This document shows positions 1 through 10,823 of a DNA stretch of 64,000 nt, piece by piece. The position numbers were made by a program, and so were the translations under genes. The notes beneath the pieces were generated by a model, which searched no databases, had not been told where the DNA came from, and worked only from the letters and a program-made list of their open reading frames with translations. The stretch is taken from contig JAVHLG010000016.1 in the NCBI GenBank assembly GCA_031082225.1, positions 1 through 64,000 of the forward strand. The letters run 5' to 3'. This stretch comes from Desulfovibrionaceae bacterium. GTDB taxonomy: Bacteria > Desulfobacterota > Desulfovibrionia > Desulfovibrionales > Desulfovibrionaceae. Position 1 is the first letter of the stretch; each line of letters starts with the position of its first letter.

Positions 1-17
1 GCCCGATGTCGGGGGGG

Positions 18-40
18 CCGGGGGGAATGATTCCCCCCGG
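18..40. repeat. GC-rich intergenic palindrome
   Basis: Perfect inverted repeat with 10-bp arms (CCGGGGGGAA / TTCCCCCCGG) around a TGA loop. No T-tract follows, so it is not a clear intrinsic terminator. Bases 1-278 hold this palindrome and other GC-rich sequence; I see no gene or convincing promoter there. Confidence 0.6.
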
Positions 41-278
41 GCGGGGTCCGGGGCGGAAGCCCCGGGGAGGGTAGGAATGAGGTGGAAGTGTGGGTGATAC
101 GAATTTTCAACAAGAAAAATGGCTGTGGGCAAAAATTGTGGAAAGCGGGGGTTTGTTCGTGATTCCTTGGGGCTGGCGAAAGGGGCTGTGCAGAACTGGA
201 CTGTAACGGGGCCTGGGCCGACTATACAAAGCATCGTGGCGGGACTATAAACCCACCTTCAATGGACGTGGCCGCGAG

Positions 279-1103
279 GTGTCGGCCAGGATCGCTTTTT
301 GGCCTTTCCAACCATCCCGAGATACTGCCGTGAGCGCGAATTCCGTCTGGAACCAAATCAGGGGTCTGGAGCCGCTTTCCTTGTGCGACTGGCCGGGGCG
401 CATGAGCGCCGTGGTCTTTTTGGGGGGCTGCAACCTGCGTTGTCCGCACTGCCATAACGGCGGACTGGCCTGGCATCCGGAGTGGTATCCGCCCATCGAG
501 CCCGCCGATCTGGGGAGGTTTTTTTCGGCCCGGGGGCCGTGGCTGGACGGCATCGTGGTCACTGGCGGCGAACCGACCCTGGCCGGGGATCTGCCGGAGC
601 TGGTGGCGGCCCTTTCGGCCTTCGGGCCGCCGGTGAAGGTGGACACCAACGGCATGCGGCCGGAGATGGTGGCGGCGGTTTTGGCCCATGCCCCGGGAAC
701 GCGGTTTTCCGTGGACGTGAAGGCCCCGTATGAAAAATATCCCCTGGTGACCGGAGGCGCCGTGACGGCGGAGGCGGCCAGGGAGAATATGGGCAGGATT
801 TTCGAGGTGGCCAGGGGGTTTCCGGAGTCGTTCATGTTCCGGACGACCCTGGTGCCCGAGCTTTGCGAGGCGGACGTGCAGGAGATCAGGGAGGTGATGC
901 TGCCGTCCGGTTTGATGTTGACCGTTCAAGCATACGTGCCGCCCAAGGCGCGCGGGGAGGAGAAGGTACATGCCCACTCGGATAAAAAAACGCGACGGCT
1001 GCCAGGAAACCTGGTCCACGGAACGCATCGCCCTGGCCATCTTGAAGGCTCTCAAGGCCAGCGGCATCCAGGATCCGCTTTTGGCCAGGCGGTTGGCGCA
1101 TAA
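279..1103 (+). CDS. nrdG: anaerobic ribonucleotide reductase activating protein (radical SAM)
   Basis: Radical-SAM activase that installs the glycyl radical on the class III reductase encoded next. The cluster-binding motif CNLRCPHC puts Cys at residues 51, 55 and 58, followed by GGEP near 96-99 (SAM binding). The N-terminal pattern IRGLEPLSLCDWPGRM is typical of the family, so translation may really begin at the GTG at 330; the GTG at 279 gives the longest form. The frame stays open 134 nt into nrdD, and that tail (after about residue 230) is His/Arg/Gly-rich and looks like a frame shadow rather than protein. A lost stop or a frameshift near 960 is possible. Function is clear; both ends are uncertain. 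Confidence 0.85.
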   Translation: MSARIAFWPFQPSRDTAVSANSVWNQIRGLEPLSLCDWPGRMSAVVFLGGCNLRCPHCHNGGLAWHPEWYPPIEPADLGRFFSARGPWLDGIVVTGGEPTLAGDLPELVAALSAFGPPVKVDTNGMRPEMVAAVLAHAPGTRFSVDVKAPYEKYPLVTGGAVTAEAARENMGRIFEVARGFPESFMFRTTLVPELCEADVQEIREVMLPSGLMLTVQAYVPPKARGEEKVHAHSDKKTRRLPGNLVHGTHRPGHLEGSQGQRHPGSAFGQAVGA

Positions 1104-3033
1104 GGTCGAAGGCAAGCTCGAGGATCTCGAGGTTCCCGAACAGGAGCAGGTCCAGGATCAGGTGGAGCAGGTGCTCATGGAGTCGCGCCTTTTCGGCGTG
1201 GCCAAGCGCTACATCATCTACCGCGAGAAACGCCGGGAGTTGCGCGAGCAAAAAGCCGCCTACCTGGACATCAAGGAAGTCATCGACAACTACCTGAGCA
1301 AGGCCGACTGGCGCGTGGCCGAGAACGCCAACATGTGCCATTCGTTCCAGGGGCTCATGCTGCACCTGTCGGGCACGGTCCAGGCCAGATACGCCCTGGA
1401 GAAGTATCCCGAGGAGGTCCGGGCGGCCCACGAGCACGGCTATTTCCACATCCACGACCTGTCCTTCGGGCTGGCCGGATATTGCGCCGGATGGAGCTTA
1501 AAGGATCTGCTGCTTGAGGGCTTCAACCTGGAGGGCCGCTCCTGCGCGGGCCCGGCCCGGCACTTCGATTCCGCCCTGGGGCAGATGGTCAATTTTCTGG
1601 GCACGCTGCAAAACGAATGGGCCGGGGCCCAGGCCTTCAACAACGTGGACACCTATCTGGCCCCGTTTATCCGCCACGACAAGTTGACGTATAAACAGGT
1701 GCGCCAGGCCGTGCAGAAGTTCGTGTTCAACTTGAACACCACCTCGCGCTGGGGCGGCCAAAGCCCCTTCACCAACCTGACCTTCGATCTGGCCCCGCCC
1801 AAGCATCTGGCCAGCGAGGCGGTGATCATCGGCGGCAAGCTTTTGGACAGCGTGCACGGCGACTACGCCGTGGAAATGGAGATGTTCAACCGGGCCTTTC
1901 TGGAGGTCATGTCCGAGGGGGACTACCACGGCCGCATCTTCTCCTTTCCCATCCCCACCTACAACATCACCAAGGATTTTCCCTGGGAGACGCCCATCGG
2001 CAAAAGGCTTTTGGAGCTGACGGCCAAGTATGGCGCGCCGTATTTCCAGAATTTCATCAATTCCGATTTGAGCCCCGAGGACGTGCGCTCCATGTGCTGC
2101 CGGTTGCAGATGGACCTGCGCGAGCTGCGCAAGAAGGTCGGCGGGCTATTTGGCGCCGGGGATCTGACCGGGTCCGTGGGCGTGGTGACGCTCAATCTGC
2201 CCAAGCTGGCCTTTCTGGCCCAGGGCGAGGAGGATTTCCTCGATCTGGTCTCGGAATACGCCGATCTGGCCAAGACGGCCCTGGAATTCAAGCGCAAGCT
2301 CATCAACGACAACCTGGAACGGGGCATGTTCCCGTGGACCAGGCGCTACCTCAAAAACGGCTTCAAGGGCCATTTCTCCACCATCGGCCTGGTGGGCGGC
2401 CATGAGGCCTGCCTGAACCTTTTGGGCAAGGGCATCGAGACCGACGCCGGGGTGCGGCTCATGACCCGGACGCTGAACCACCTGCGCGAGCTGACCTCAG
2501 GCTACCAGGAGGAGACCGGCAGCCTCTACAACCTGGAGGCCACCCCGGCCGAGGGCACCAGCTACCGGCTGGCCAAGATCGACAAGTCGCTGTACGCCGA
2601 CATCCGGGCCTCGGGCAACGGCACGCCGTATTATACCAACTCCACCACCCTGCCCGTGGGGCTGTCGTCGGACGTGATCTATTCCCTGGAGCACCAGAAC
2701 AAGCTGCAGCCGCTGTATACCGGCGGCACGGTGTTCCACACCTACCTGGGCGAGGCCGCGACAGACCTGGAGGCCCTGCGGTCGTTCATCGTCAAGGCTT
2801 TCACCATGACCAAGATTCCATATCTGTCGATCACGCCGACGTTTTCCATTTGCAAAAAGCACGGCTACATCCAGGGCGAACACTTCGAATGCCCGGACTG
2901 CGGGCAGCCTGCCGAGGTCTACACCCGCATTGTGGGCTACTACCGGCCTGTGTCCCAATGGAACAAGGGCAAGCAGGCGGAATATGTGGACCGGGTGATG
3001 TTCGAGGGTGTGGATTGCCTGTGCGGCGGCTAG
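970..3033 (+). CDS. nrdD: anaerobic ribonucleoside-triphosphate reductase
   Basis: Class III ribonucleotide reductase, reducing NTPs to dNTPs by a glycyl-radical mechanism, usually with formate as reductant; cytoplasmic and oxygen-sensitive. The N-terminal 90 residues form an ATP-cone allosteric domain (MPTRIKKRDG start). The middle carries the family SMCCRLQ segment. The C-terminus has CPDC (641-644), the glycyl-radical segment RIVGYYRP with Gly656 as probable radical site, and a terminal CLC pair, together a Zn site. At 687 aa it is family length. The ATG follows the SD GGGGAGGAGAAGG. It is co-transcribed with the activase and ends at a strong terminator. Confidence 0.96.
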   Translation: MPTRIKKRDGCQETWSTERIALAILKALKASGIQDPLLARRLAHKVEGKLEDLEVPEQEQVQDQVEQVLMESRLFGVAKRYIIYREKRRELREQKAAYLDIKEVIDNYLSKADWRVAENANMCHSFQGLMLHLSGTVQARYALEKYPEEVRAAHEHGYFHIHDLSFGLAGYCAGWSLKDLLLEGFNLEGRSCAGPARHFDSALGQMVNFLGTLQNEWAGAQAFNNVDTYLAPFIRHDKLTYKQVRQAVQKFVFNLNTTSRWGGQSPFTNLTFDLAPPKHLASEAVIIGGKLLDSVHGDYAVEMEMFNRAFLEVMSEGDYHGRIFSFPIPTYNITKDFPWETPIGKRLLELTAKYGAPYFQNFINSDLSPEDVRSMCCRLQMDLRELRKKVGGLFGAGDLTGSVGVVTLNLPKLAFLAQGEEDFLDLVSEYADLAKTALEFKRKLINDNLERGMFPWTRRYLKNGFKGHFSTIGLVGGHEACLNLLGKGIETDAGVRLMTRTLNHLRELTSGYQEETGSLYNLEATPAEGTSYRLAKIDKSLYADIRASGNGTPYYTNSTTLPVGLSSDVIYSLEHQNKLQPLYTGGTVFHTYLGEAATDLEALRSFIVKAFTMTKIPYLSITPTFSICKKHGYIQGEHFECPDCGQPAEVYTRIVGYYRPVSQWNKGKQAEYVDRVMFEGVDCLCGG

Positions 3034-3060
3034 GCCGTCGTTGACCCTGAAATCCTGAAG

Positions 3061-3093
3061 CAGGGGAGGGCGTTGGTCCTCCCCTGTTTTTTT
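3061..3093 (+). terminator. Rho-independent terminator of nrdGD
   Basis: Perfect 9-bp stem (CAGGGGAGG at 3061-3069 with CCTCCCCTG at 3078-3086), 8-nt loop, then seven T. It lies 28 nt after the nrdD stop. Confidence 0.9.
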
Positions 3094-3157
3094 GTCCGCC
3101 GCCGTAATCGCGCAGGGTGGCGACGTATCCAAGGGCTGTCTCGCCGTGTGCGTTGCG

Positions 3158-4285
3158 TCAATCGGACCAGATCAGGTCGTAGGCCGCGCTGCGGCCCTTC
3201 GCCGCCCGGGGCGCGAGCATCCCCTTGGCCATAAGGTCGGCGATTTCCCGATAGGCCGTGGCCCGCGAGGCCTTGGTAAGCCCCATGTACTTGCGGGTGG
3301 TGAGGCCCCCTTCGAAGCCGCCCCCCGTGGCCTTTGTCCCGGCGTCGAGCAGGCGGTTGACGACCTTGCGCTGCCGGTCGCTGAGGGCCGTGGCCGCGTG
3401 CCGCCGCCAGAAGGCGGCCTTGGCCAGGACACGGGACAGGGCGCCATCGGCGGCGTCCAGGGCTTGGCGCACCATGTCCAGAAACCACACCAGCCATTTT
3501 GTCGCGTCGCCGTCGCCCTTCTGGGTGCTCTCCAACACCTCGTAATAGTTCTTGCGGTCGTTCATGATCCGGGCCGACAGGCTGTAATGCCGGGCGGGCT
3601 GGTGCTCGTCCTGGGCCAGGGCCATATCCGTCAGGGTGCGGGCCAGACGGCCGTTGCCGTCGTCGAAGGGGTGGATGGTGACGAAGCGCAGGTGGGCCAG
3701 TCCGGCGCGCAGGATGCCGTCCAAGACGCCCCGGCTGTCCTCCCACCAGGAAAAAAACGAGGCCATCTCCGCCTGAAGCGTCTCGGGAGGCGGTCCGGCG
3801 AAGTGGACGAGCTGCCTCCCCAGCGGGCCGGATACGACCTCCAGGGGCCTGTCGCGCCACGCCCCGACCCGGATGGCGGAAAGCCCCGAACGCCCGGTGG
3901 GGAAAAGCGCTGCGTGCCAGGAAAAAAGCCGCTCGGCGGTCAGGGGCAGGCCGTGGTTTCGTGTGGCGTCCAGGAGCACCTGGATCAGGCCGTCCGTGGC
4001 CCTGTCGGCAGGCCGCAGGCCGCCGCGCGGCAGCCCCAGATGCACGGCCACGGACGAGCGGACCTGTTTCATATCCAGCTTTTCGCCCTCAATGGCTGCG
4101 GTCTGGAGGGCGTCCTCCTCCAGGGTCGCGGCCTGGGCCGTGAGGCTGTCCTGTCGGCCGATACTTTCCAGCCGGGCCAAAAGCGCGCCCTGCCTGCGGC
4201 GGCAGTCGGCCAGGGGGGTCAGAATCCGCGCGGCGTCAAAGCCCAGGTCGGGCCAGCGCGGAAGTTGCCAGATATACCGGGACAT
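3158..4285 (-). CDS. Fic-family AMP-transferase-like protein, class II autoinhibited
   Basis: Fic enzymes transfer AMP (or another nucleotide moiety) to hydroxyl side chains of target proteins. The catalytic loop reads IHPFDDGNGRLAR, a full HxFx(D/E)GNGRxxR motif. About residues 55-65 contain TAAIEGE, matching the (S/T)xxxE(G/N) inhibitory helix, here N-terminal, so class II. The N-terminus looks like a DUF4172 domain and the C-terminus like a winged helix, which suggests DNA binding and self-regulation. A GTG at 4294 is possible, but the ATG at 4285 is preceded by AAGGTGA at correct spacing, giving 375 aa. It stands alone, opposite in strand to its neighbours, behind a striking operator cluster. 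Target unknown. Confidence 0.88.
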   Translation of the reverse strand: MSRYIWQLPRWPDLGFDAARILTPLADCRRRQGALLARLESIGRQDSLTAQAATLEEDALQTAAIEGEKLDMKQVRSSVAVHLGLPRGGLRPADRATDGLIQVLLDATRNHGLPLTAERLFSWHAALFPTGRSGLSAIRVGAWRDRPLEVVSGPLGRQLVHFAGPPPETLQAEMASFFSWWEDSRGVLDGILRAGLAHLRFVTIHPFDDGNGRLARTLTDMALAQDEHQPARHYSLSARIMNDRKNYYEVLESTQKGDGDATKWLVWFLDMVRQALDAADGALSRVLAKAAFWRRHAATALSDRQRKVVNRLLDAGTKATGGGFEGGLTTRKYMGLTKASRATAYREIADLMAKGMLAPRAAKGRSAAYDLIWSD

Positions 4286-4311
4286 GGAATTCACCTTTTC
4301 GCTGCATGCCG

Positions 4312-4408
4312 TGAAGCGATTGCGGGGAACTTTCGCCTCAGATCATGAAGCGAATGAGAGATCTAATCGCTTCATTTTGTGAAGCGATTATGGACGGGAA
4401 TCGCTTCA
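4312..4408. promoter_or_regulatory. cluster of five TGAAGCGATT operator-like repeats upstream of fic
   Basis: The 10-mer TGAAGCGATT occurs at 4312-4321, 4346-4355 (one mismatch, ..GAAT), 4365-4374 (reverse), 4380-4389 and 4399-4408 (reverse). The last four form two inverted-repeat pairs with arms starting 19 bp apart. The cluster covers 27-123 bp upstream of the fic start, where its promoter should be. It is probably the binding site of a repressor, perhaps the Fic protein's own C-terminal winged helix. Confidence 0.7.
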
Positions 4409-4763
4409 GGGTCAATCGGAAAAATGTCCGGGATACAACGCAACGGACCACCGTGAGGGCAGGGCGATGATCCGGATGCGGCAACGGGTCCGTTGGTCGG
4501 GCGGTTCTTTGAAGCCGATCCCGGCAAGTGCATGCTGTGCGCCTGGCTTTGCGCTTGGCCCGTGCCCGCTGCCGTGCCGAGGCCGCCCCGGCATACCCCT
4601 TGCGATGCCCGGCAATGGCAAGTGAAAATGACCGAGAGGTGTGGCACGCGAAGTGACCAATCACCCGGACCATGGCCAAGGGCGTTGGCGCGGCCGGACA
4701 ACACCTTGTGCGGCCGGGCGGTCTCGGCTAGGGTGCCGGGCAAAGGATCGCCCGCCAAACACC
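4409..4763. other. non-coding stretch between fic and the EamA gene
   Basis: This 355-bp stretch between divergent genes is GC-rich. Open frames here have no SD and no recognisable protein features. I see no clear promoter, RNA gene or repeat beyond the operator cluster to its left. Confidence 0.5.
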
Positions 4764-5654
4764 ATGCCCGATCAGCGCAAAGCCACTCTCCATGCCCTTT
4801 CGGCCGTGCTCATGTGGTCCACGGTGGCCTCGGCCTTCAAGCTGTCGCTGCGCCACATGGACCCGGCCCAGCTCCTGTTCTATTCCAGCCTGGCCTCCAC
4901 GGCCTGCCTGGGGGCGATATTGGCCGCGCAGGGCCGCCTGGGGCTGATCCTGGCCATGACCCGTCGCCAGTACGTCCGCTCGGCGCTTTTGGGGGCGCTT
5001 AATCCCTTCCTGTATTACCTGATCCTGTTTGCGGCCTACGACCGCCTGCCCGCCCAACTGGCCCAGCCCATCAACTACACCTGGGCCATTACGCTGACGC
5101 TTCTGTCCATTCCGCTGCTTGGCCAAAAAATCAGCCGCCGCGACCTCCTGGCGGTCTTTGTGGGCTATGCCGGGGTGCTGGTCATCTCGACGAGGGGCGA
5201 TGTGACCGGAATGCACGTGGAAAGCCCGCTGGGCGTGGGGCTGGCGCTTGTGTCCACCATCCTTTGGGCGCTTTTCTGGATCGTGGGGGCCAGGGACGAC
5301 CGCGACCCCGTGGTCGGGCTTCTGCTCAATTTCGCGGCCTCGCTGCCCATGACCCTGGCCGTATGCCTTTTGACCACGGGCCTTGTCCCGGCAAGCCCCC
5401 TGGGCTATCTGGGCGCGGCCTACGTGGGGGTTTTCGAGATGGGGCTGGCCTTTGCCCTGTGGCTGTCGGCCATGAAAAACGCCACAAACACGGCCCGCAT
5501 CGCCAACCTCATCTTTCTGTCGCCCTTCGTGTCCCTGGTGTTCATCCACTTCGTGGTGGGCGAGGACATCCTGCCCTCCACCTTCGCGGGACTGGTGCTG
5601 ATCATGGCCGGACTGGCCATCCAGCGCACGGCCAAGAACCAAAAGTCCGCCTAA
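4764..5654 (+). CDS. EamA/DMT-superfamily transporter
   Basis: Integral inner-membrane protein of 296 aa with about ten hydrophobic segments in two EamA-like halves (first half MWSTVASAFKLSLRHMDP..., second from about residue 150). Such proteins export or import small metabolites, often amino acids or nucleotide derivatives; the substrate cannot be predicted. The ATG at 4764 was chosen over upstream in-frame starts because LHALSAVLMWS is the usual N-terminus of the first helix and the upstream extension is Arg/Pro-rich. It lies 22 nt ahead of the M16 peptidase gene and may share its transcript. Confidence 0.88.
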   Translation: MPDQRKATLHALSAVLMWSTVASAFKLSLRHMDPAQLLFYSSLASTACLGAILAAQGRLGLILAMTRRQYVRSALLGALNPFLYYLILFAAYDRLPAQLAQPINYTWAITLTLLSIPLLGQKISRRDLLAVFVGYAGVLVISTRGDVTGMHVESPLGVGLALVSTILWALFWIVGARDDRDPVVGLLLNFAASLPMTLAVCLLTTGLVPASPLGYLGAAYVGVFEMGLAFALWLSAMKNATNTARIANLIFLSPFVSLVFIHFVVGEDILPSTFAGLVLIMAGLAIQRTAKNQKSA

Positions 5655-5676
5655 CCCTTTTGCCATAGAAAGCCCC

Positions 5677-6951
5677 ATGCCCCCAAAAAAAGCCTATCAG
5701 TGTTCACTTCTCCCCGGCGGCCCGGCCGTGGTCACCGAACGCATGCCCGCCGTGCGCACCGCAAGCCTGGGCATCTGGATTGCGGCCGGGTCGCGCCATG
5801 AGACCCGCGACCAGGAGGGCATGGCCCATTTCTGGGAGCACATGGCCTTTAAGGGCACAGCCAGCCGCACGGCCCGCCAGATCGCCCTGGAGCTGGATCT
5901 CCTGGGCGGGCTGGCCGACGCCTACACCTCCCGGGAGCACACCTGCTTCACCATCCGGGTGGCCGCCGACCACCTGCCAAAGGCCTGGGACATCCTGGCC
6001 GACATCGCGCTTGCGCCCTGCCTCTCCCCGGAGGAGACGGCCCGGGAGAAGGACGTCATCCTCCAGGAGATCGGCATGGTGGAGGACACCCCCGACGACA
6101 AGCTCCTGGAATCGCTGTGGGAGGCGGCCTGGGACGATCGGGCCACAGGCCATCCCATCACCGGCCCGGCGGAAACCGTGGCCGCTTATGTCGAGGCGGG
6201 CCTGTGGGCCTGGCGGGCCGCCAACTACCGCCCCGGGTCCATGGTGGTGGCGGCGGCCGGCGCCGTGGACCACGCGGCCCTGGCGGACATGGTCGCACAG
6301 GCGTTTGCCGGGCTGCCGCCGGTCCCGGCCGCATGTCCCGCGACCCTGCCGGTCCCGGCCTTCCGGCCCGGTTCCCTGGGCCTGACCCGGGACGTGGAGC
6401 AGACCCATGTGGCCATGGGATTCCCCGTGCCCGGCAACGCCGACGAGGGCCGCTTCGCCCGGGCCGCCCTGTGCACCATTTTGGGCGGCAACATGTCCTC
6501 GCGGCTGTTTCAGGAGGTGCGCGAAAAAAGGGGGCTGGCCTACGCCGTCTCAAGCGACGTCAACGCCCTGGCCGACGCCGGACTCCTGGAGATCCACGCC
6601 GCCGTGGACCCGGGCCGGGTGGAGGAGCTTTTGAACGTGGTGCGCCGGGAACTTGCGGCCATGGCCGCAGGCGGCGTGACCCGCCAGGAATTGGAGCATG
6701 TGCGCGAGCATCTGCGCGGGCTGTTGCACCTGGGGGCCGAGTCCACGGAGAACCGCATGGTGCGGCTGGCCAAGAACCATCTGCTTTTCGGCCGCCATGT
6801 GCCCCTGTCCGAGACGGCGGGCAAAATCGCGCGCCTGTCCCTGGACGAGATCGGCCAGGCCGCAGCGGCCATCCTGGACCCTTCCCGGTCCGTTTTGGGC
6901 ATCCTGGGGCCGCATGTCGAGCCGTCCTGGCTTCAAGGCGCTGCGTCATGA
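5677..6951 (+). CDS. M16-family zinc metallopeptidase
   Basis: A 424-aa pitrilysin/processing-peptidase-like protein. The inverted zinc motif HxxEH is HFWEH at residues 51-55, followed by the family's AFKGT; a further Glu for zinc lies in the ILQEIGM / LWEAAW region. The second, non-catalytic M16 domain carries [16 protein letters not shown]. The size matches single-chain bacterial M16B enzymes. No signal peptide is seen, so it is probably cytoplasmic. It overlaps the macrodomain gene by four bases (ATGA), implying translational coupling. Substrate unknown. Confidence 0.92.
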   Translation: MPPKKAYQCSLLPGGPAVVTERMPAVRTASLGIWIAAGSRHETRDQEGMAHFWEHMAFKGTASRTARQIALELDLLGGLADAYTSREHTCFTIRVAADHLPKAWDILADIALAPCLSPEETAREKDVILQEIGMVEDTPDDKLLESLWEAAWDDRATGHPITGPAETVAAYVEAGLWAWRAANYRPGSMVVAAAGAVDHAALADMVAQAFAGLPPVPAACPATLPVPAFRPGSLGLTRDVEQTHVAMGFPVPGNADEGRFARAALCTILGGNMSSRLFQEVREKRGLAYAVSSDVNALADAGLLEIHAAVDPGRVEELLNVVRRELAAMAAGGVTRQELEHVREHLRGLLHLGAESTENRMVRLAKNHLLFGRHVPLSETAGKIARLSLDEIGQAAAAILDPSRSVLGILGPHVEPSWLQGAAS

Positions 6952-7508
6952 CCGTCCACGCCTTTGCCGTCGGCCCGGGCCGCCTGCGTCTCGTCGTCGC
7001 CGACATCACCACGCTTTCCGTGGACGCCATCGTCAACGCAGCCAACCCCTCCCTGGCCGGGGGCGGCGGGGTGGACGGGGCCATCCATCGCGCCGCCGGG
7101 CCGCGCCTTTTGGCCGCCTGCCTGGACATCGTGCGTGGGAGCGGTCCCCTGCCCACGGGACAGGCCGTGGCCACGCCGGGATTCGATCTGCCCGCCGCCC
7201 ACATCATCCATACCGTCGGCCCCGTCTGGCGCGGCGGCGGCCACGACGAACCGATCCTTCTGGCCTCGGCCTACCGGCAAAGCCTGCTGGCCGCCAAGGC
7301 CCTTGGCCTGGGCAGCGTGGCCTTTCCGGCCATCAGCTGCGGGGCCTACGGATTTCCCGTGGAGCAGGCGGCGGCCACGGCCTTGCGGACCCTGCGGCAA
7401 GGACTTATGGATGCCCTGGTGGCCGAGGTCACCATGTGCCTTTTTTCCGGCCGCGCCCTGGACGTGTGGCGCGAGGCCGCAGCTTCCGTGCTGCGCGACG
7501 AGACGTAA
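6948..7508 (+). CDS. macrodomain protein (ADP-ribose / O-acetyl-ADP-ribose hydrolase)
   Basis: A 186-aa single macrodomain of the YmdB/MacroD type, which binds ADP-ribose and usually removes it from proteins or deacetylates O-acetyl-ADP-ribose. The diagnostic segments are [18 protein letters not shown] (about 25-42), the catalytic loop region, and ISCGAYGFP (about 127-135). The start overlaps the M16 stop (ATGA). It sits 10 nt before hslV, so M16, macrodomain, hslV and hslU may form one operon. Confidence 0.93.
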   Translation: MTVHAFAVGPGRLRLVVADITTLSVDAIVNAANPSLAGGGGVDGAIHRAAGPRLLAACLDIVRGSGPLPTGQAVATPGFDLPAAHIIHTVGPVWRGGGHDEPILLASAYRQSLLAAKALGLGSVAFPAISCGAYGFPVEQAAATALRTLRQGLMDALVAEVTMCLFSGRALDVWREAAASVLRDET

Positions 7509-7518
7509 GGGAGACGAC

Positions 7519-8061
7519 ATGGACATACGCGGGACGACGATACTGGCGGTGCGCGACGCGCATGGCGTGGCCGTGGCCGGCGACGGCCAGGTGACCATGG
7601 GGCAGGCCGTGGCCATGAAGCACGGCGCGAAGAAGGTGCGCCGGTTGTATAAGGACCGGGTGATTGTGGGCTTTGCCGGGGCCACGGCGGACGCGTTCAC
7701 GCTTTTTGAGCGTTTCGAGGCCAAGCTTGAGGAATACGGCGGCAATCTGGTGCGTTCAAGCGTGGAGCTGGCCAAGGAATGGCGCAAGGACAAATATTTG
7801 CGGCGGCTGGAGGCCATGATCATCGTGGCCGACGCCGAAAACGTGCTGGTCTTAAGCGGTACGGGAGATGTGATCGAGCCTGACGACGGCCTGACGGCGA
7901 TTGGGTCCGGCGGCCCGTATGCCCTGGCGGCGGCCCGGGCCCTGGCCCGGGAAACGAATCTGTCCGCAAGGGAGATTGTCGAAAAGGCCATGGCCATTGC
8001 CGCGGAGTTGTGCGTGTACACCAACGACCGGGTGACCATTGAGACGTTGGAGAAGAAATAA
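7519..8061 (+). CDS. hslV: HslV peptidase subunit
   Basis: Proteasome-like peptidase of the HslUV ATP-dependent protease. After the short propeptide MDIRG, the N-terminal nucleophile is Thr6 (TTILAVR), as in other forms with a propeptide. The downstream signatures [38 protein letters not shown] and [16 protein letters not shown] are all present. It is 180 aa, the normal length. SD AAGGGAGA precedes the ATG. It is followed by the partner ATPase gene hslU. Confidence 0.97.
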   Translation: MDIRGTTILAVRDAHGVAVAGDGQVTMGQAVAMKHGAKKVRRLYKDRVIVGFAGATADAFTLFERFEAKLEEYGGNLVRSSVELAKEWRKDKYLRRLEAMIIVADAENVLVLSGTGDVIEPDDGLTAIGSGGPYALAAARALARETNLSAREIVEKAMAIAAELCVYTNDRVTIETLEKK

Positions 8062-8170
8062 GTCGCGCGGCCCGTCGCGCGTGTTGCGGAGAAAGGCCCT
8101 TTCCGACGCACTGTTGGCGCGGCTATTGGGCAAGACAGGTCAGGCTGCGCAAAGCGGCCCTGGAGAGACG

Positions 8171-9559
<1,389 letters not shown>

Positions 9560-9690
9560 AGGCTCTGATAAGGCCGCTGGCGTCTGCGAAGACAACGCGG
9601 CGTGGTCCACAAGGAAGCCCGGAGAGGCAGGGACCGCATTTTCGGGAAGACAGCCGTGTCGTGTCAGGGACGCGACAGGAGGGGGAGCGA

Positions 9691-10590
9691 ATGATCTGCG
9701 ACAGCGAACGCGAAAAGGCCAGGCTCTTGCTGGAGGCCCTGCCGTACATCCGCGATTTTTACGGCAAGACCATCGTCATCAAGTACGGCGGCCACGCCAT
9801 GGTGGACGAGGATCTGAAACGGGCCTTCGCCTTAAACATCATCCTGCTCAAGTATGTGGGCATAAACCCGGTCATCGTGCACGGCGGCGGCCCGCAGATC
9901 GGCAAGATGCTCGACCAGTTGGGCATCGCCTGCCAGTTCCGGCAGGGACTGCGCATCACGGACACGGCCACCATGGACGTGGTGGAGATGGTGCTGGCAG
10001 GCAAGATCAACAAGCAGATCGTCAGCCTGATTAACCGCCACGGCGGCATGAGCGTGGGGCTTTCGGGCAAGGACGGCAACCTGATTCAGGCCCGCAAGCT
10101 GGAGATGGTGCTGGAGCGGAAAGACGCCCCGCCGGAGATCATCGACCTGGGCAAGGTGGGCGAGGTCACGGGTATCAACGCCACCCTCATCAACACCTTG
10201 AAGAGCCAGGGATTTATTCCGGTGATCGCGCCGGTTGGCGTGGACGAGGAGGGCGAGACCTACAACATCAACGCCGACGCCGTGGCCGGGGCCGTGGCCG
10301 TGGCCCTGTCGGCCAAACGGCTGGTGCTTTTGACCGACGTGGCCGGGGTGCTGGACGCCTCGGGTCAGCTCATTTCCTCGCTGGACCTGCGCGAGGCCTC
10401 GGTGGCCATCGAGGAGGGCACGGTCAAGGGCGGCATGATCCCCAAGATGAAATGCTGCATGGAGGCCGTGGACGGCGGGGTGGAGAAGGCCCATGTCATC
10501 GACGGGAGGGTGGAGAATTCGATCATTTTGGAGCTTTTCACCACGTCGGGCATCGGCACGGAGATCGTGCATCGCAGAAAGCGGGCCTGA
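9691..10590 (+). CDS. argB: acetylglutamate kinase
   Basis: Second step of arginine biosynthesis: ATP-dependent phosphorylation of N-acetylglutamate. The family signatures are visible: IKYGGHAM near residue 30, VHGGGPQI near 66-73, [11 protein letters not shown], and the C-terminal [10 protein letters not shown]. At 299 aa it is typical. The ATG at 9691 follows a strong SD (AGGAGGGGG); the GTG at 9661 has none. It stands alone here, without other arg genes. Confidence 0.97.
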   Translation: MICDSEREKARLLLEALPYIRDFYGKTIVIKYGGHAMVDEDLKRAFALNIILLKYVGINPVIVHGGGPQIGKMLDQLGIACQFRQGLRITDTATMDVVEMVLAGKINKQIVSLINRHGGMSVGLSGKDGNLIQARKLEMVLERKDAPPEIIDLGKVGEVTGINATLINTLKSQGFIPVIAPVGVDEEGETYNINADAVAGAVAVALSAKRLVLLTDVAGVLDASGQLISSLDLREASVAIEEGTVKGGMIPKMKCCMEAVDGGVEKAHVIDGRVENSIILELFTTSGIGTEIVHRRKRA

Positions 10591-10759
10591 GGGCGGGCGT
10601 AAGTCCGGCAGGGCGTCACGGAAGAGCGCTGGGGGGCCGGGCTCGGGGCCTCTCGCGCGTCGCGCGCGAAACCCTCTCGCCCGGCCTGATCGTTTTGGTT
10701 CTTCGCGGAAAGCTCACGAAGAGGGGCAAGTTCGGATATTTCGCCCCCGTTCGGGGATT

Positions 10760-10782
10760 CCCAAGGGGGCCGCCCCCTTGGG
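10760..10782. repeat. GC-rich palindrome between argB and pyrR
   Basis: Perfect 11-bp arms (CCCAAGGGGGC / GCCCCCTTGGG) around a single base. It lies between convergent genes and could act as a two-way transcription barrier, but there is no T-tract. It is similar in style to the palindrome at 18-40. Confidence 0.55.
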
Positions 10783-10823
10783 CCGCCGGAGGCCTCTCCC
10801 CCTGCCTGTCTCCTGCCGCCCGC

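Noticed and set aside
3092-4348. Long open frame antisense to the Fic gene
   Set aside because: GC-rich shadow frame with Gly/Pro/Arg-rich translation and no SD; the Fic frame has full catalytic motifs.
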